A stretch of 64,000 nucleotides of DNA from Cognatilysobacter bugurensis (GCF_014652095.1 NZ_BMYD01000001.1:204633-268632), one strand, 5' to 3'. Positions 9,007-17,763 are shown, counted from the stretch's first letter. Translations and numbers: made by a program. The notes: generated from the sequence alone by a model not told the origin.

Positions 9007-9761
9007 TGACCTGGGCTTTGCGGTGGCATGGCACCGGCGGCGCGGGCGCAGTCGAGCTCGGCTCGGCGATGGCGACGATCGAGCGCGACGGTTCGCCCTG
9101 GCTGACGATCGACTGCGGCAGTGAAGGGCTCACGTCCTGCCTCGCGCAGTACGGCGAGCCGCCGCGCGCGTGGTTCGTCACTCACGTGCACTTCGACCAC
9201 GTCGGCGGCTTCGAGCGATTGTTCATCGCAACGTTCTTCGACGCGGCCCGGCTCGGCCGCACGCGGTTGTATGTGCCGGCCAAGCTCGTGCCGCTGTTGC
9301 ACGCGCGCGTCGCGGACTACCCGAATGTGCTTGCCGAGGGCGGGGCGAACTTCTGGGACGCGTTCCAACTGGTGCCGGTCGGCGACGCGTTCTGGCACGA
9401 CGGCGTGCGGGTCGAGGTGTTCCCGGTCCGGCACCACTGGCCGGATACGGCGTACGGCCTGCGCCTGCCGCAGAGCCTGGTCTGGACCGGCGACACGCGA
9501 CCAATCCCGGAGCAGCTGGCGCAACATGCGCGCGATGGCGAGGTAATCGCGCACGACTGCGCTTTGCGCGGCAATCCCTCGCACAGCGGTATCGACGACC
9601 TCGAGCGCGAATATGCACCTGCGCTGCTTGGGCGCTGCGTGCTGTACCACCACGCCTCGGCGGAGGACGCCGATGCGTTGGAAGCACGCGGCCATCGCGT
9701 CGCGCGGCCTGGTGACGTCACGCCGCTGGCGCCGCCGCACGCGGGCATGCCGGCGGATTGA
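9006..9761 (+). CDS. MBL-fold metallo-hydrolase of unknown substrate
   Basis: A 251-residue metallo-beta-lactamase-fold protein. The metal motif THVHFDHVGG sits near residue 58. Later ligands are probably His in VRHHWPD, Asp in WTGDTRP and His in YHHAS. The overall shape resembles RNase Z/phosphodiesterase-like members rather than glyoxalase II. It overlaps the kdkA stop by one base and is presumably cotranscribed with it. That neighbourhood hints at a role in envelope glycan or nucleotide metabolism, but the substrate is unknown. Confidence 0.88.
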   Translation: MTWALRWHGTGGAGAVELGSAMATIERDGSPWLTIDCGSEGLTSCLAQYGEPPRAWFVTHVHFDHVGGFERLFIATFFDAARLGRTRLYVPAKLVPLLHARVADYPNVLAEGGANFWDAFQLVPVGDAFWHDGVRVEVFPVRHHWPDTAYGLRLPQSLVWTGDTRPIPEQLAQHARDGEVIAHDCALRGNPSHSGIDDLEREYAPALLGRCVLYHHASAEDADALEARGHRVARPGDVTPLAPPHAGMPAD

Positions 9762-9837
9762 GTCCGTTCGGGGAAGCAGTAATGACGCGCCGATCGCGTC
9801 TCGAGTCGCGACCGCAGGAAGCCAAAGTCAAAAATGG

Positions 9838-9948
9838 CGATGGCCCCGCCGGCTGACCTCGGCGCCCGCATCAGTCAATACCGTTGCTGCCTTCCGGCCC
9901 TGGCGGAGTTTTCGACCTAGCGTCGCGAGGGGCCGACGGGGCCACCAC
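9838..9948 (-). ncRNA. ffs: Signal recognition particle RNA (4.5S, small bacterial type)
   Basis: On the minus strand the sequence contains the SRP domain IV core CAGGGCCGGAAGGCAGCAA, which binds Ffh. The flanking arms GTGGCCCCG...GGC and GCCGGCGGGGCCATC pair to close a long hairpin of about 110 nt. The ends given are where this pairing stops and are good to a few bases. A short T-run just past the 3' end on the minus strand (9830-9835) could be the terminator. It lies 97 bp downstream of tRNA-Ser(GGA) on the same strand. Confidence 0.93.
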
Positions 9949-10044
9949 GGAGACTTGCAACCACGACCGGCTGCTACACCCGCCGGTACACATCTGGAAC
10001 AGCTCGCGGAGCGCCGCGGGCTTGATACATCGTCACGAACATAT

Positions 10045-10137
10045 TGGCGGAGAGAGGGGGATTCGAACCCCCGAAGCGCGGTTTAGACGCTTACACACTT
10101 TCCAGGCGTGCTCCTTCAACCACTCGGACACCTCTCC
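10045..10137 (-). tRNA. tRNA-Ser, anticodon GGA (reads UCC/UCU)
   Basis: Read on the minus strand, the gene starts GGAGAGGTGTCCGAGTGG and ends CTCTCCGCCA, with the CCA encoded. The arm GCACGCCTGGAAAGTGTGTA is the classic serine GGA anticodon arm. The long variable arm and T loop GTTCGAATC confirm a class II tRNA of 93 nt. The acceptor stem is the same as in tRNA-Ser(CGA) 3.6 kb away. Confidence 0.97.
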
Positions 10138-10188
10138 GCACCTGGTACTGCATCCCCGGCTGCCAACGTCCGGCCGACGGGGCCGCAG

Positions 10189-10217
10189 AGTCTAGCTCCG
10201 GCGCCCCCTGTGGACAA
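10189..10217 (-). promoter_or_regulatory. Probable promoter of tRNA-Ser(GGA)
   Basis: On the minus strand, TTGTCC (10217-10212) and TAGACT (10194-10189) are 17 bp apart, about 51 bp upstream of the mature tRNA 5' end. The -35 box and spacing are identical to those of tRNA-Ser(CGA). The longer distance would leave a 5' leader of roughly 45 nt to be removed. Confidence 0.5.
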
Positions 10218-10328
10218 GGCGGCGCGGGCGGTCAGGGTGGGCGTGGCACAATGCCGCCATTGCGCCGACGCCGGCCGCGACCGTCCGCCGGCCTCCACCG
10301 CCGGCCGCTGCAGGAGCTGCTCCGCCCG

Positions 10329-12167
10329 ATGTCCTACCTCGTCCTCGCCCGTAAGTGGCGCCCGAAGCGCTTCGCCGAACTGGTCGGGCAGGAGCATGTC
10401 GTGCGGGCGCTGACGAACGCGCTCGACACCGGCCGCGTGCACCACGCGTTCCTGTTTACGGGCACCCGCGGCGTTGGCAAGACCACGATCGCGCGCATCT
10501 TCGCGAAGTCGCTCAACTGCGAGCAGGGCACGTCGGCCGACCCGTGCGGCGAGTGCAACTCGTGCAAGGACATCGACGCCGGCCGCTTCCTCGACCTGCT
10601 GGAAATCGACGCCGCGAGCAACACCGGCGTCGACGACGTGCGCGAAGTCATTGAGAACGCGCAGTACATGCCGTCGCGGGGCCGCACCAAGGTCTACCTC
10701 ATCGACGAGGTGCACATGCTGTCGAAAGCGGCGTTCAACGCGCTGCTAAAGACGCTCGAGGAGCCGCCGGGCCATGTGAAGTTTCTGCTCGCGACGACCG
10801 ATCCTCAGAAGCTGCCGGTGACCGTGCTGTCGCGCTGCCTGCAGTTCAACCTCAAGCGGCTGGACGAGGCGCAGATCGGCGGTCAGATGACGCGCATCCT
10901 GGAGGCTGAGGCGATTGCGACGGAGCCCGGCGCGATCCGGCAGCTCGCGAAGGCGGCGGACGGCAGCCTGCGCGACGGCCTTTCGCTGCTCGACCAGGCG
11001 ATTGCCTACACAGGCGGCCGGCTCGAGGACGCATCGGTTGCCGCGATGCTCGGCAGTGTCGACCGCACGCGGGTGGGCGCGGTGCTTGGCGCCCTGGCTG
11101 CCGCCGATGGTGCCGGACTCATGGCCGAGATCGCTGAGCTCGCGGAGTTCTCCCCCGATTGGAGCAGCGTGCTCGACGCAATCGCCGACGCCCTGCACCG
11201 CGTGCAGGTGCGCCAGTTGGTGCCGGACGCGGCCGTCGAAGCCGACGGCGTCGACGTCGACGCGCTCGCCGAAGCGGTGCGGCCCGAACTCGTGCAGCTG
11301 TGGTACCAGATGTCGCTCGGCGGTCGACGCGACCTGCCGTATGCGCCCAGTCCGCGCGCCGGGTTTGAGATGACGCTGCTGCGCATGCTCGCGTTCCGCC
11401 CATCGGACGGCGAAGCGGGCAGTGCGCCAGGACCGCGAGACGCGGGCGCGACCCGCGCGCCGGCATCCGGGCGGACTCCGCCCGCGGCTGCGCCTGCGCG
11501 CAGCGGTCCGCGCGAGAACCCGTTCGAACCGCGCGCAGCGGCTGCGGCGTTGCTCCGCGACGAGACCGGGCCGGCGATGTCGGCCGCGGTCGGTGTTCCC
11601 GCAGCAGTGGCGAGGGAACGCCCCGTTCCGGTCGACACGGCTCATGACGCGCCTTGGGCGCCGGCACCCCAAACAACTGCGCCCAAGGCCGAGGTGCGGC
11701 CTGCGGCACCTCCGGCGGCGGCTCGTTCCGCGCCGCGCGAAACCGCCACCGTGGCGACGCCGTCCCGCGATGCACGCCTTGCGGATGCCGCAGACTGGCA
11801 CGCGCTCGTCGCCGGCAGCGAACTGCGCGGGCCGGCGCGCCTGCTCGCCGAGCACGCGGGCTTCGTGTCCTACGAAGGCGGCGTGCTGCGCCTGTCGCTG
11901 GCCCCCGACGACGAGCATCTGCAGGGGCCTGTGCTCGTCCGCCTGGTCGCTGAGGCGCTCGCCCCCTCCCTGGGCACGGCGCCGGATATCCGGTTCGAGA
12001 CGGCCGAGCTTGTAGGTGAGTCCGTCAGCGAGCGGAATCGCCGCGTGCGCGACGAGCGCCAGACCGCGGCCGAGCATGCATTTACGAACGACGCCGATGT
12101 GCAGCGCCTGATCCAGCAGCGCGGCGCCCGGCTCGTGCCCGATTCCATCCGTCCTTTCGATGAGTGA
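10329..12167 (+). CDS. dnaX: DNA polymerase III subunits tau/gamma (clamp loader)
   Basis: DnaX is the motor subunit of the sliding-clamp loader and, as tau, links the polymerases to the helicase. Walker A GTRGVGKTT is at residues 45-53, a zinc module has Cys64, Cys73, Cys76 and Cys79, and the Walker B/DEAD-like motif is LIDEVHML. The sensor region TDPQKLPVTVLSRC follows. A proline/alanine-rich linker of about 170 residues leads to a C-terminal tau domain that ends near VPDSIRPFDE. I chose the ATG at 10329 for the conserved MSYLVLARKWRP start. I see no A-rich slippery sequence like that used by E. coli to make gamma, so only full-length tau (612 residues) can be predicted. ybaB follows after 6 bp. 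Confidence 0.96.
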   Translation: MSYLVLARKWRPKRFAELVGQEHVVRALTNALDTGRVHHAFLFTGTRGVGKTTIARIFAKSLNCEQGTSADPCGECNSCKDIDAGRFLDLLEIDAASNTGVDDVREVIENAQYMPSRGRTKVYLIDEVHMLSKAAFNALLKTLEEPPGHVKFLLATTDPQKLPVTVLSRCLQFNLKRLDEAQIGGQMTRILEAEAIATEPGAIRQLAKAADGSLRDGLSLLDQAIAYTGGRLEDASVAAMLGSVDRTRVGAVLGALAAADGAGLMAEIAELAEFSPDWSSVLDAIADALHRVQVRQLVPDAAVEADGVDVDALAEAVRPELVQLWYQMSLGGRRDLPYAPSPRAGFEMTLLRMLAFRPSDGEAGSAPGPRDAGATRAPASGRTPPAAAPARSGPRENPFEPRAAAAALLRDETGPAMSAAVGVPAAVARERPVPVDTAHDAPWAPAPQTTAPKAEVRPAAPPAAARSAPRETATVATPSRDARLADAADWHALVAGSELRGPARLLAEHAGFVSYEGGVLRLSLAPDDEHLQGPVLVRLVAEALAPSLGTAPDIRFETAELVGESVSERNRRVRDERQTAAEHAFTNDADVQRLIQQRGARLVPDSIRPFDE

Positions 12168-12173
12168 ACGACC

Positions 12174-12494
12174 ATGCGTGGAAACATCGCCCAACTGATG
12201 CAGCAGGCGCAGAAGATGCAGGAAAACCTGCAGCGTGCGCAGGAAGATCTCGGCAAGATCGAAGTCACCGGTAACGCCGGCGGCGGCATGGTCGCCGTGA
12301 CGCTGACCGGTCGCATGGAGTGCCGCAAGGTGCGCATCGACCCGAGCGTGCTGAGTGACCCGGAGATGGCCGAAGACCTCATTGCCGCGGCGTTCAACGA
12401 CGCGGTCAACAAGGCCAATACGGAGTCGCAGGCGAAGATGGCCGCCGCGACGGCCGGCATGCCGATTCCGCCTGGCATGAAGCTGCCGTTCTGA
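12174..12494 (+). CDS. ybaB: YbaB/EbfC-family nucleoid-associated protein
   Basis: A small 106-residue DNA-binding protein that forms dimers and coats the nucleoid. The N-terminal MRGNIAQLMQQAQKMQENL helix, the central VTGNAGGGMVAVTLTG beta segment and the C-terminal PPGMKLPF tail match the family closely. It lies 6 bp after dnaX and 170 bp before recR, the conserved dnaX-ybaB-recR order, so it is almost certainly cotranscribed with dnaX. Confidence 0.95.
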   Translation: MRGNIAQLMQQAQKMQENLQRAQEDLGKIEVTGNAGGGMVAVTLTGRMECRKVRIDPSVLSDPEMAEDLIAAAFNDAVNKANTESQAKMAAATAGMPIPPGMKLPF

Positions 12495-12664
12495 CCTGAG
12501 GCGATCGCGCGAAGTCAGCGTCGTGGACAGCACGCGGTGAGGTTCGTTCGCGCCGCGCTGTCCGCGCGACGCGGACGCGCGGCACGCGCTGGAATCGCAC
12601 GTGTGCCGGCCGCATATAGACGGCTGACCGTCCTCCAGCGCCCACGCAACACCCACGGCTCGCC

Positions 12665-13261
12665 ATGTCCCAACTGCTCGAACAACTGATCGATGCGTTC
12701 CGCGTGTTGCCTGGCGTGGGGCAAAAGTCCGCCCAGCGCATGGCGTACCACGTGCTCGAGCGCGAACGTGGCGGCGGTCAGCGGCTCGCCGATACGCTTG
12801 CCTCCGCGATCGAGCGGATCGGGCATTGCGAACGCTGCCGCGACTTCAGCGAGACGCCGGTGTGCCCGGTGTGCGCGAGCGCATCGCGGGATGCGCATCA
12901 GCTGTGCGCGGTCGAATCGCCGGCCGACCGGCTCGCGATCGAGCAGGCGACCGGCTACCGCGGCCTGTATTTCGTACTGCAAGGGCGGCTCAGCCCGCTC
13001 GATGGCATCGGCCCTCGGGAGCTCGGCCTCGACAGGCTCGCGGCCCGCCTGGCGGAGGGTGAGGTGCAGGAGCTCATCATCGCGACGAACCCCACGGTCG
13101 AGGGCGAAGCGACCGCGCACTACCTGGCGCAACTGGCGCGGCAGCACCGCGTGCGTCCGAGCCGTCTCGCGCACGGCGTACCGCTGGGCGGCGAGCTCGA
13201 ATATGTCGACCGTGGGACGTTGTCGCACGCGTTTGGCTCGCGTACCGAAGTGCAGTCCTGA
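12665..13261 (+). CDS. recR: Recombination mediator RecR
   Basis: RecR works with RecO (encoded at 51499) to load RecA on gapped single-stranded DNA. The order is a helix-hairpin-helix ([15 protein letters not shown]), a C4 zinc finger (Cys55, Cys58, Cys67, Cys70) and a Toprim domain beginning with LCAVESPAD and carrying the NPTVEGEAT motif. The end is [14 protein letters not shown]. The 198-residue length is typical. It follows ybaB by 170 bp, so a weak internal promoter is possible. Confidence 0.96.
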   Translation: MSQLLEQLIDAFRVLPGVGQKSAQRMAYHVLERERGGGQRLADTLASAIERIGHCERCRDFSETPVCPVCASASRDAHQLCAVESPADRLAIEQATGYRGLYFVLQGRLSPLDGIGPRELGLDRLAARLAEGEVQELIIATNPTVEGEATAHYLAQLARQHRVRPSRLAHGVPLGGELEYVDRGTLSHAFGSRTEVQS

Positions 13262-13534
13262 GCGCGACCCATCGCGGCATCGCGTGCGCGCGTCGCTTCC
13301 AGCGATGAACCACGACGCAGCAGACGGAAGTCGTGCCTGCAGGTTCTGCCGAGCGCGCTGAATCCACTGCGGACGGCTCGAATCCGCGATCACGCCGTCC
13401 GTGCGTATCGCCCACCGCGGCTAGGGCGCCGCAGAATCCGGCAATCCCTGCACAGCCCACCCTGTCTCGTCGAATCCCATCTCCTGCCCGCGCCCTGAGC
13501 GTTATCGTGTGCCCTCGTGATCCGGAGACGAGCG

Positions 13535-13942
13535 ATGAGCGGTGTTGAAACCGTGCACGGCTATTACGACGCGTTCAACCGTGGCGATCGCGACGCGATG
13601 CTCGCGCTGCTGACGGACGACGTCGTTCACGATCTCAATCAGGGCGCACGCGAAACCGGCCGCGACGCGTTCCGCACGTTCATGGCGCGCATGGATCGAT
13701 GCTATTCCGAGCAGCTGCGCGACATCGTCGTGATGACGAGCGCTGACGGCGCACGCGCAGCCGCGGAGTACGTGGTGCACGGCACCTACCTCGCCAACGA
13801 CGAGGGTCTGCCGGCCGCGACGGGCCAGCGCTACGTGCTGCCGGGCGGTGCGTTCTTCGAACTGCGTGACGGCCGCATCGCGCGCGTCACGAACTATTAC
13901 AACCTCGGCGACTGGATCGAGCAGGTCACGCGCGCGTCGTGA
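13535..13942 (+). CDS. SnoaL/ketosteroid-isomerase-like NTF2-fold protein
   Basis: A 135-residue single-domain protein of the NTF2 superfamily. The signature pieces are VHGYYDAFNRGDRDAMLALLTDDVVHD at the start, a TGRDAFRTFM helix and the closing GRIARVTNYYNLGDWI strand. Members are isomerases, hydrolases or ligand binders, so no reaction can be named. The start at 13535 has a GGAG site 8 bp upstream. Its stop overlaps the GTG of the next gene (GTGA), and that gene in turn overlaps the nitrilase-like gene, making a coupled three-gene unit. Confidence 0.85.
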   Translation: MSGVETVHGYYDAFNRGDRDAMLALLTDDVVHDLNQGARETGRDAFRTFMARMDRCYSEQLRDIVVMTSADGARAAAEYVVHGTYLANDEGLPAATGQRYVLPGGAFFELRDGRIARVTNYYNLGDWIEQVTRAS

Positions 13943-14544
13943 GCACGTTGCACACCCGCGTGCTGCGCGGTGCCGAGATGGCGCCGCACCTTCCCGACGT
14001 CGCGCGGCTGCGCATCGCGGTGTTTCGTGACTGGCCGTATCTATACGACGGTGACACGGCATACGAAGCGGCGTATCTGGCCGCGTACGCGCGGACGCCC
14101 GACAGCGTGCTCGTGCTCGCCCTCGACGGCGAGCACGTTGTGGGGGCATCGACGGGGTTGCCGCTTGCGGACGAGGACGCCGAGTTCCGGGCACCGTTCG
14201 AGGCCCGAGGCACTCCGGTCGACCACGTCTTTTACTGCGGCGAATCAGTGCTGCTTTCTGAGTATCGCGGCCGAGGCATCGGGCACCGCTTCTTCGATGC
14301 GCGCGAAGCGCACGCGCGGGCGCTGGGCGGGTTTCGCTGGACCGCGTTCGCGTCGGTTGACCGCGATGCACGCGATCCGCGTCGTCCCGCCGGGCACCAC
14401 AGCAACGAGGCGTTCTGGCATGCGCGCGGGTACGAGCGCCAGCCGGACATGACGATGCGACTGGCGTGGAAAGAAGTCGGCGAGTCCCGTGAAAGCGAGA
14501 AGCCGCTGACGTTCTGGCTTCGCCCGTTGGAGGGTGGATCGTGA
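13939..14544 (+). CDS. GNAT-family N-acetyltransferase
   Basis: A predicted acetyl-CoA-dependent acyltransferase of 201 residues with the RGRGIGHRFFDAREAHA motif A that binds coenzyme A, preceded by the GESVLLSEYRG strand. The GTG start at 13939 overlaps the upstream stop as GTGA, and the gene itself ends in GTGA overlapping the next start. In many genomes a GNAT domain of this kind is fused to a carbon-nitrogen hydrolase; here the two are separate but coupled. The substrate is unknown. Confidence 0.85.
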   Translation: MSTLHTRVLRGAEMAPHLPDVARLRIAVFRDWPYLYDGDTAYEAAYLAAYARTPDSVLVLALDGEHVVGASTGLPLADEDAEFRAPFEARGTPVDHVFYCGESVLLSEYRGRGIGHRFFDAREAHARALGGFRWTAFASVDRDARDPRRPAGHHSNEAFWHARGYERQPDMTMRLAWKEVGESRESEKPLTFWLRPLEGGS

Positions 14545-15419
14545 GAATTGCCGTCGCGAAGTACCGCATCGACGCGCCAGCCGATTTCGACGCGTTCGCG
14601 AACAAGCAGCGCGGTCTGCTTGGCGAGGCACGCCGCGCCGGCGCGACATGCGCGGTGCTGCCGGAGTACCTCGCGCTCGAGTTGTCCGCGACGCAGGCGC
14701 CGGCCGTGCGCGCCGATCTCATCGCGTCCCTCGCGGCCTTGCAGCCGCTCACCGACGCATGGCAGGCGCTGTACGCGGACCTCGCACGCGAGACGGGGCT
14801 CGTGCTGCAGCCGGGCACGTTTCTCACCGACGTCGGCAACGGCCGCTATCGCAACCGCGCGTGGTGGTTCACGCCCGATGGCCGCCGCGGCTTCCAGGAC
14901 AAGCTGCAGCTCACCGCGTTCGAGAAGCAGCTCGGCGTGATCGAGGGCGGTGATGCGCTCACGGTGTTCGCTGCCGGCGGCGTGCGTGCCGGCATCGCCA
15001 TCTGTTACGACGCAGAATTTCCGCTGCCGGTGCGCGCGCAGTGCGAAGCCGGGGCGCGCCTGCTCCTGGTGCCGAGCTGCACCGACACCGAGGCAGGCGC
15101 CACCCGCGTGCGCGTGGGCTGCCTCGCGCGTGCGCTCGAGAACCGCCTGTTCGTGGCCCAGTCGGTGACCGCGGGTCTCGCCGAGTGGAGCCCTGCGCTG
15201 GACGTGAACACGGGCGAGGCCGCCGTTTACGCACCGATGGACCGCGGCCTGCCCGCCGACGGCGTGCTCGCGATGACGCGCGGCGGTGAGGCGTGGGCAA
15301 TTGCAGATCTCGACTTCGCTGCCCTCGACGCGAGCCGCGCGACGGCGCAGGTGGCGAACGACCGCGACTGGCCGGGGCAAGAGCTGCCGTCGCTCCGGCG
15401 GGCGAGGCTGGTGGACTGA
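14541..15419 (+). CDS. Carbon-nitrogen hydrolase (nitrilase superfamily)
   Basis: A 292-residue cytoplasmic amidase-type enzyme. The catalytic triad is Glu42 (VLPEYLALE), Lys121 (FQDKLQL) and Cys155 (AICYDAEFP). The start is the GTG at 14541, overlapping the GNAT stop. The close coupling with the GNAT gene fits the known GNAT/carbon-nitrogen hydrolase pairing. Whether it hydrolyses an amide or transfers an acyl group cannot be told from sequence. A short palindrome followed by TTTT lies right after the stop. Confidence 0.9.
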   Translation: MRIAVAKYRIDAPADFDAFANKQRGLLGEARRAGATCAVLPEYLALELSATQAPAVRADLIASLAALQPLTDAWQALYADLARETGLVLQPGTFLTDVGNGRYRNRAWWFTPDGRRGFQDKLQLTAFEKQLGVIEGGDALTVFAAGGVRAGIAICYDAEFPLPVRAQCEAGARLLLVPSCTDTEAGATRVRVGCLARALENRLFVAQSVTAGLAEWSPALDVNTGEAAVYAPMDRGLPADGVLAMTRGGEAWAIADLDFAALDASRATAQVANDRDWPGQELPSLRRARLVD

Positions 15420-15439
15420 CGCAGGCGCCTGCGGGTTTT
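15420..15439 (+). terminator. Possible weak terminator after the SnoaL/GNAT/nitrilase unit
   Basis: A perfect 14-bp palindrome (CGCAGGCGCCTGCG, 15420-15433) can fold into a 5-bp hairpin with a 4-nt loop and is followed by GGTTTT. The stem is short, so termination efficiency is doubtful. Confidence 0.4.
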
Positions 15440-15564
15440 CCGGACCGGGGACGCGTTGCATGCGACGCCCGACGCAACCCACGGGTGCGCACTCGAGCGT
15501 GCGCGCGGCGGCCTGCCGGCCGGCCTAGAATTCGCCTACGCAGTGCAGGGGAGCACGGGACGGC

Positions 15565-16827
15565 ATGGACAGGCGCTTGCGGATTGCGGTGGTCGGGTAT
15601 GGCACCGGAGGACAGGCGGCCGCGCTGTTTCTCTCGCGCGACGGGCATTCGGTGGAGGTGTTCGAACGCGCTGAAGCGCTGGGCCCGGTGGGTGCGGGGT
15701 TTCTGCTTCAACCGGTGGGGCAAGCGGTGCTGTGGGAGCTCGGCCTGCTCGACACCGTGCTCGGCTACGGCGCGCGCGTGGCGCGCCTCTACGGGGAGAC
15801 GACCACCGGCCGCCCCGTGATGGACATGCGCTACGCCGAGCTCGATGCGCGCCTGTTCGGTCTCGGCGTCCAGCGCGGGGCCCTGTTCGGCGTGCTCGAC
15901 GCGGCGTGGACCGAGCAGCGGATGCTGCATTGCGGAACCCGCATCGTCGATATCGACGTCGAACGCGGCGACCTGACCGACGGCGAGGGTCGCCGGCACG
16001 AGGGGTTCGACCTGGTCGTCGTCGCGGACGGCGCGGCGTCGGGGCTGCGCGGCAAGGTCGCGCCGGCCAAATTGGACCGACCCTACCCGTGGGGCGCGCA
16101 ATGGTGCCTGGTGCCCGCCGGCGACTGGCCGGCGGCCGATGTGCTCGAACAGCGCTACATCGGCGCCCGGCGCATGATCGGCATGCTGCCGGTCGGGACG
16201 CGCCCCGACGATTCGGTGTCGCGACTGAGCTTTTTCTGGAGCCTGCCCGTGGCCGAGTTGGCTGCGGCGGGCCAGGACGAAGCCGCGTGGCGTGCCGAGG
16301 TTGCGGCGGTATGGCCTGACGCGGTCCAGCGACTGGCCACCACGCCGGTGCCGGCAGGATTGGCACAGGCGCGGTATCGCGACACCACGCACGCGACCTG
16401 GCACCGGGGCTGCGCCGTGCTGCTCGGCGATGCCGCGCACTCAATGAGCCCGCAGCTCGGGCAGGGCGTCAACATGGCCTTGCTCGATGCACAGGCGCTG
16501 CGCGATGCGCTGCGCACCGCGCCGAGCGTCGGCGTGGCACTGCAGGCCTACCAGCGCGCCCGCTGCGCTCACGTGGGCATCTATCACTTCTGGAGCCGCT
16601 GGCTTACGCCGCTGTTCCAGTCCGAGCGTGACGGATGGGCACGGCTGCGCGATCTCACGTTCCATCCGATGTCGCGCATGCCGGGCGGGCGCAGCCAGAT
16701 GCTCCGGGTGCTCACCGGCACGCAGCAGGGTTGGTTGGGCCGGGTGACGCTGCCAGCGGGCTTCCTAGACTCGCTCGAGAGCCGCGCCGGGGTCAGTGCT
16801 GCCGCGTGTGCGGTGGAGGCCGGATGA
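15565..16827 (+). CDS. FAD-dependent monooxygenase/oxidoreductase
   Basis: A 420-residue flavoprotein of the aromatic-hydroxylase (FAD_binding_3) fold. The dinucleotide-binding motif VVGYGTGGQAAALFLS near residue 10 is followed by a VFERAE strand end, a DLVVVADGAASGLR motif and the ribityl-binding LLGDAAHSMSPQLGQG motif. It has no signal peptide or membrane helices. It overlaps the DUF4166 gene (ATGA), which overlaps the DCC gene, so the three are presumably translated together. The substrate is unknown; the partners suggest a lipid- or quinone-like substrate, but that is speculation. Confidence 0.9.
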   Translation: MDRRLRIAVVGYGTGGQAAALFLSRDGHSVEVFERAEALGPVGAGFLLQPVGQAVLWELGLLDTVLGYGARVARLYGETTTGRPVMDMRYAELDARLFGLGVQRGALFGVLDAAWTEQRMLHCGTRIVDIDVERGDLTDGEGRRHEGFDLVVVADGAASGLRGKVAPAKLDRPYPWGAQWCLVPAGDWPAADVLEQRYIGARRMIGMLPVGTRPDDSVSRLSFFWSLPVAELAAAGQDEAAWRAEVAAVWPDAVQRLATTPVPAGLAQARYRDTTHATWHRGCAVLLGDAAHSMSPQLGQGVNMALLDAQALRDALRTAPSVGVALQAYQRARCAHVGIYHFWSRWLTPLFQSERDGWARLRDLTFHPMSRMPGGRSQMLRVLTGTQQGWLGRVTLPAGFLDSLESRAGVSAAACAVEAG

Positions 16828-17363
16828 GCGCATCCGCCGGCCCGGCCCTGTTTCCGCGGTTGCTTGGGGCCCGCTTCGCGCGGCTGCCGCCCGCCGTGCA
16901 GCGCCTGCACCTGCACACGGGCAAGCGGCGATACCACGGGGAGATCGACGTCGAGCGCGGTCGGCACTGGCTTGCGCGAGCATGCGCTTGGGCGACGCGC
17001 TTGCCGCCGGGCGGGCGCGGCCCCGTGCATGTCGATATCGAGTCCTCACCGCAGGGGGAGACGTGGGCCCGCTGCGTGGGGCCGCACGTCATGCGCTCGC
17101 GGATGTGGGCCACGCGCGACCGACTGTGTGAGCGGCTGGGGCTGGTGACGTTCGAGTTCGAACTCGATGTCGAGAACGACGCGCTGATCTGGCGTGTTGC
17201 CGGCGCCCGGGCCCTCGGCGCGCCGCTGCCCGTGGGGCTGTTCCGCGGCGTCTCAGCAAAGGAGTCCGAAGTGGACGGGCGTTATCGCTTCGACGTGTGT
17301 GCGGCGCTGCCGCTCGCGGGCCTGCTCGTCCACTACCGGGGGTGGCTGCATGTCGATGCGTGA
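16824..17363 (+). CDS. DUF4166 domain protein
   Basis: A 179-residue protein with the DUF4166 pattern: an N-terminal FARLPPAVQRLH segment, a central PLPVGLFRGVSAKE block followed by DGRYRFDVCAALPLAGLLVHYRG. In other bacteria this domain occurs fused to or next to saccharopine-dehydrogenase-like proteins; here such a gene lies 390 bp downstream on the opposite strand. The ATG at 16824 overlaps the monooxygenase stop (ATGA), and the 3' end overlaps the next gene by 14 bp. No enzymatic motif is recognised. Confidence 0.82.
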   Translation: MSASAGPALFPRLLGARFARLPPAVQRLHLHTGKRRYHGEIDVERGRHWLARACAWATRLPPGGRGPVHVDIESSPQGETWARCVGPHVMRSRMWATRDRLCERLGLVTFEFELDVENDALIWRVAGARALGAPLPVGLFRGVSAKESEVDGRYRFDVCAALPLAGLLVHYRGWLHVDA

Positions 17364-17763
17364 GGATGAGGCCGTCATCGTCTTCGACGGCGTCTGCGGC
17401 CTGTGCAACCGCTGGGTGGACTTCCTGTTGCGTCACGACCGTGGACGGAGTTTTCGCTTCGCGTCGATGCAGTCCGCGGCCGGGCGCGAGCTGATGCTGC
17501 GCCACGGGCTCGACGCGGATGATCCCGCCTCATTCCTGCTTGTCGACCGGGACGGCGCGTGGACCGATGCGCGTGCCATCCGCCGCGTGTTCGCAGGCCT
17601 CGGTGGCGGCTGGCGCGTGGTAGACGGTCTGATCGGCGCAGTTCCGAGCGCGGTCGCTGACCGTGTGTACCGGTTCGTCGCGCGTCACCGATATCGCCTG
17701 TTCGGGCGGCGTTCGCAATGCCGCCTGCCCACGCCCGACGAGTCGTCGCGTTTTATCGACTGA
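17350..17763 (+). CDS. DCC-family thiol-disulfide oxidoreductase-like protein (DUF393)
   Basis: A small thioredoxin-like protein of 137 residues. The defining motif VFDGVCGLCNRWVDF carries the DxxCxxC that gives the family its name. It is followed by FRFASMQSAAGREL and the family's Leu/Arg-rich helices up to RSQCRLP. The start is either the ATG at 17350 or the one at 17356; the first overlaps the DUF4166 stop by 14 bp. The 3' end overlaps the oppositely oriented saccharopine-dehydrogenase-like gene by 11 bp. It could reduce a disulfide in a partner enzyme of this cluster, which is an inference. Confidence 0.88.
   Translation: MSMREDEAVIVFDGVCGLCNRWVDFLLRHDRGRSFRFASMQSAAGRELMLRHGLDADDPASFLLVDRDGAWTDARAIRRVFAGLGGGWRVVDGLIGAVPSAVADRVYRFVARHRYRLFGRRSQCRLPTPDESSRFID

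Noticed and set aside
10329..12167. Programmed frameshift in dnaX to make gamma
   Set aside because: No A-rich slippery heptamer followed by a hairpin is visible in the gene.
10746..12656. Long minus-strand frame opposite dnaX and ybaB
   Set aside because: It is a shadow of two conserved genes with low-complexity composition.
13262..13534. Small gene in the recR-SnoaL gap
   Set aside because: The few short frames lack ribosome sites and recognisable sequence.
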